Assembly (NCBI RefSeq): GCF_965277665.1
Contig: NZ_OZ255835.1
Location: 2,728,001-2,792,000 of the forward strand
From: Lichenicoccus sp965277665
GTDB lineage: Bacteria > Pseudomonadota > Alphaproteobacteria > Acetobacterales > Acetobacteraceae
Direction of reading: 5' to 3'
Length of the DNA stretch: 64,000 nucleotides
Below are positions 62,673 through 64,000 of this stretch, in pieces. The translations under genes and the position numbers were made by a program. Under the pieces are notes generated by a model, which was not told the DNA's origin, ran no database searches, and worked only from the letters and a program-made list of their open reading frames with translations. The first letter of the stretch is position 1; every line of letters starts with the position of its first letter.

Positions 62673-64000
62673 TGGATGCCCCGGCAGCCCGGCGGGACAA
62701 CCCGATCCCGCTCAACCTGCGCCTGTTGCCGTTCATCGTGGCGGCGACGTTCTTCATGGAATATCTCGACACCACGATCATCGCGACCGCGCTGCCGAGC
62801 ATGGCGCGTGATTTCCGGGTCGGCCCGAACGAGCTCAGCCTCGGTCTCACCGCCTACATGCTGACGCTCGCGGTGTTCATTCCGGTCAGCGGCTGGATCG
62901 CCGACCGCCTCGGCTCGCGCACCGTGTTCGGCGCCGCGGTCGTGGTGTTCACGCTCGCCTCGGTGCTGTGCGGCTCGGCGCCCGGGCTGTACTGGTTCAC
63001 CGCGGCGCGTGTCATCCAGGGCATCGGCGGTGCGATGATGGTGCCGGTGGGCCGCATGATCGTGGTTCGCAATACTCCGCGCGCGCGCATGATGCAGGCG
63101 ATCTCGACCATCACCTGGCCCGGCGTGGTGGCGCCGGTGGTCGGTCCCTCGGTCGGCGGCTTCATCACCACCTACGCCTCCTGGCACTGGGTGTTCTTCC
63201 TCAACGTGCCGTTCGGGATCGCAGCACTCGCCGCCGCGATCGCGTTCGTACCGCAACAGCGCGCCGAGGGCCGTCGCCCGCTCGACCTGCCGGGCTTCCT
63301 GCTCAGCGGTGCGGCACTCAGCCTGCTGCTGTACGGCACCGAGGCGGCCAGCCATCGCGACCAGTCTCTCGGGCCGGCGCTGCTGCTGGTCCTGGCCGGC
63401 CTCGGCCTCGGCGCGCTCACCGTGCGGCACATGCGGCGGGTGCCGCATCCGCTGCTGGCGCTCGACGCGCTGGCGGTGCCGACCTTCTCGGCGACGATAC
63501 GCTGGGGCTCGATGACGCGCGCAGCACTGGAGGCCGTGCCGTACCTGTCGCCGCTGCTGTTCCAGATCGGCTTTGGTTTGTCGCCGTTCCGCTCCGGGCT
63601 GCTGCTACTGGCGACGGCGACCGGCAATCTCGGCATGAAGCTGTTCACGACCCCGGTGCTGCGGCGGTTCGGCTTCCGCACCACGCTGCTGGTCAACGGG
63701 GCGTTCGCGGCATTCGCCATCATGGCGCTCGGCGCGCTGACGGCAGATACCAAGCTGCCGATCATGCTGGGGCTGCTGTTCGCCTACGGGATCGGGCGCT
63801 CGATGCAGTTCACCACCATCAACACGCTGGCGTTTGCCGATGTGAGCGACAGCCAGAAGGGTCCGGCCTCGACGCTGCAAAGCGCCATCACCCAGATGAT
63901 GATCGGCATGGGCATCGCCTTCGGGGCGCTGTGCCTGCGCGGCGCCGCCTGGTTTCGCCACGAGCCGGGTGGCGCGTTCACCACCGCCGACTTCCACTGG
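62672..64000 (+). CDS. DHA2-family MFS exporter (EmrB/QacA-like), 3' end beyond window
   Basis: 443 codons present, no stop before the window edge. The translation has EYLDTTIIATALPSMARDF, motif A GWIADRLGSRTVFGA, RVIQGIGGAMMVPVGRM, and antiporter motif C PGVVAPVVGPSVGGF. Part of a three-transporter operon with MATE and CPA1. Substrate unknown. Confidence 0.92.
   Translation, partial: MDAPAARRDNPIPLNLRLLPFIVAATFFMEYLDTTIIATALPSMARDFRVGPNELSLGLTAYMLTLAVFIPVSGWIADRLGSRTVFGAAVVVFTLASVLCGSAPGLYWFTAARVIQGIGGAMMVPVGRMIVVRNTPRARMMQAISTITWPGVVAPVVGPSVGGFITTYASWHWVFFLNVPFGIAALAAAIAFVPQQRAEGRRPLDLPGFLLSGAALSLLLYGTEAASHRDQSLGPALLLVLAGLGLGALTVRHMRRVPHPLLALDALAVPTFSATIRWGSMTRAALEAVPYLSPLLFQIGFGLSPFRSGLLLLATATGNLGMKLFTTPVLRRFGFRTTLLVNGAFAAFAIMALGALTADTKLPIMLGLLFAYGIGRSMQFTTINTLAFADVSDSQKGPASTLQSAITQMMIGMGIAFGALCLRGAAWFRHEPGGAFTTADFHW

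Overview
The window is GC-rich DNA (roughly 70 percent by eye) with tightly packed, often overlapping genes. Its gene content is typical of an alphaproteobacterium, most likely Acetobacteraceae/Rhodospirillales: the purC-purS-purQ-purL-bolA-grxD run, ClpS-ClpA, a rhizobial-type rhamnose locus, and many intergenic palindromic repeats. The assignment rests on protein recognition and gene order only; no rRNA or tRNA gene was seen. The window starts inside a cardiolipin synthase gene and ends inside a DHA2-type drug exporter gene.

Layout. 1-2.4 kb: cardiolipin synthase 5' end, YraN, a small secreted protein and a TetR regulator. 2.4-7.5 kb (minus): purine operon purC-purS-(Rap1a-like)-purQ-purL, continuing into bolA and grxD. 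7.6-12.5 kb (minus): NRDE protein, gamma-glutamyltransferase, methionine aminopeptidase and a D,D-carboxypeptidase. 12.8-15.8 kb (plus): clpS and clpA. 15.9-17.6 kb (minus): PPK2 kinase, an SDR and an ohr remnant. 18-28 kb: YqgE, HAD phosphatase, pyrD, an S24-like repressor, an MFS transporter, a glutathionyl-hydroquinone reductase-type GST, an aldo/keto reductase, a membrane protein with an Mrr-like domain, and an AT-hook protein. 28-40.4 kb: an L-rhamnose catabolic island in which rhaR-S-T-P-Q-U-K run leftward and rhaD-rhaI rightward. A sulfotransferase is translationally coupled after rhaK, and an SDR follows. 40.4-46.3 kb: kynureninase, a GGDEF/EAL protein and groES-groEL. 46.3-52.7 kb: a B-type heme-copper oxidase module (subunits IIa, II, I, a diheme cytochrome c and a membrane protein) with a divergent LOV histidine kinase. 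52.8-64 kb: DUF2237 protein, an SbcD/SbcC-like pair, trmJ-cysS, a CPA1 antiporter, a MATE exporter and a DHA2 exporter.

How the genes work together. Rhamnose is taken up by RhaSTPQ, isomerised by RhaI, phosphorylated by RhaK, then cleaved and oxidised by the bifunctional RhaD under the DeoR-type RhaR. The mutarotase gene rhaU has lost its middle about 60 codons in frame. PurS, PurQ and PurL form the FGAM synthase complex and PurC acts two steps later. ClpS delivers N-degron substrates to ClpA.

The most unusual content is non-coding. A family of about 160-205 bp palindromic elements (full copies at 1625, 18775, 21914, 24590 and 27170, a relative at 57212, a degenerate copy at 18006) starts directly on the stop codon of a neighbouring gene in every intact copy. 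A second family (48266, 52658) supplies TAG stops. CTAGTG...CACTAG palindromes lie between groES and groEL and upstream of the LOV kinase. A 40-nt leader motif is shared by groEL and an MFS transporter. Arrays of 15-16-bp units recur at or just upstream of the 5' ends of four exported-protein or housekeeping genes. No CRISPR array, insertion sequence or prophage was seen.
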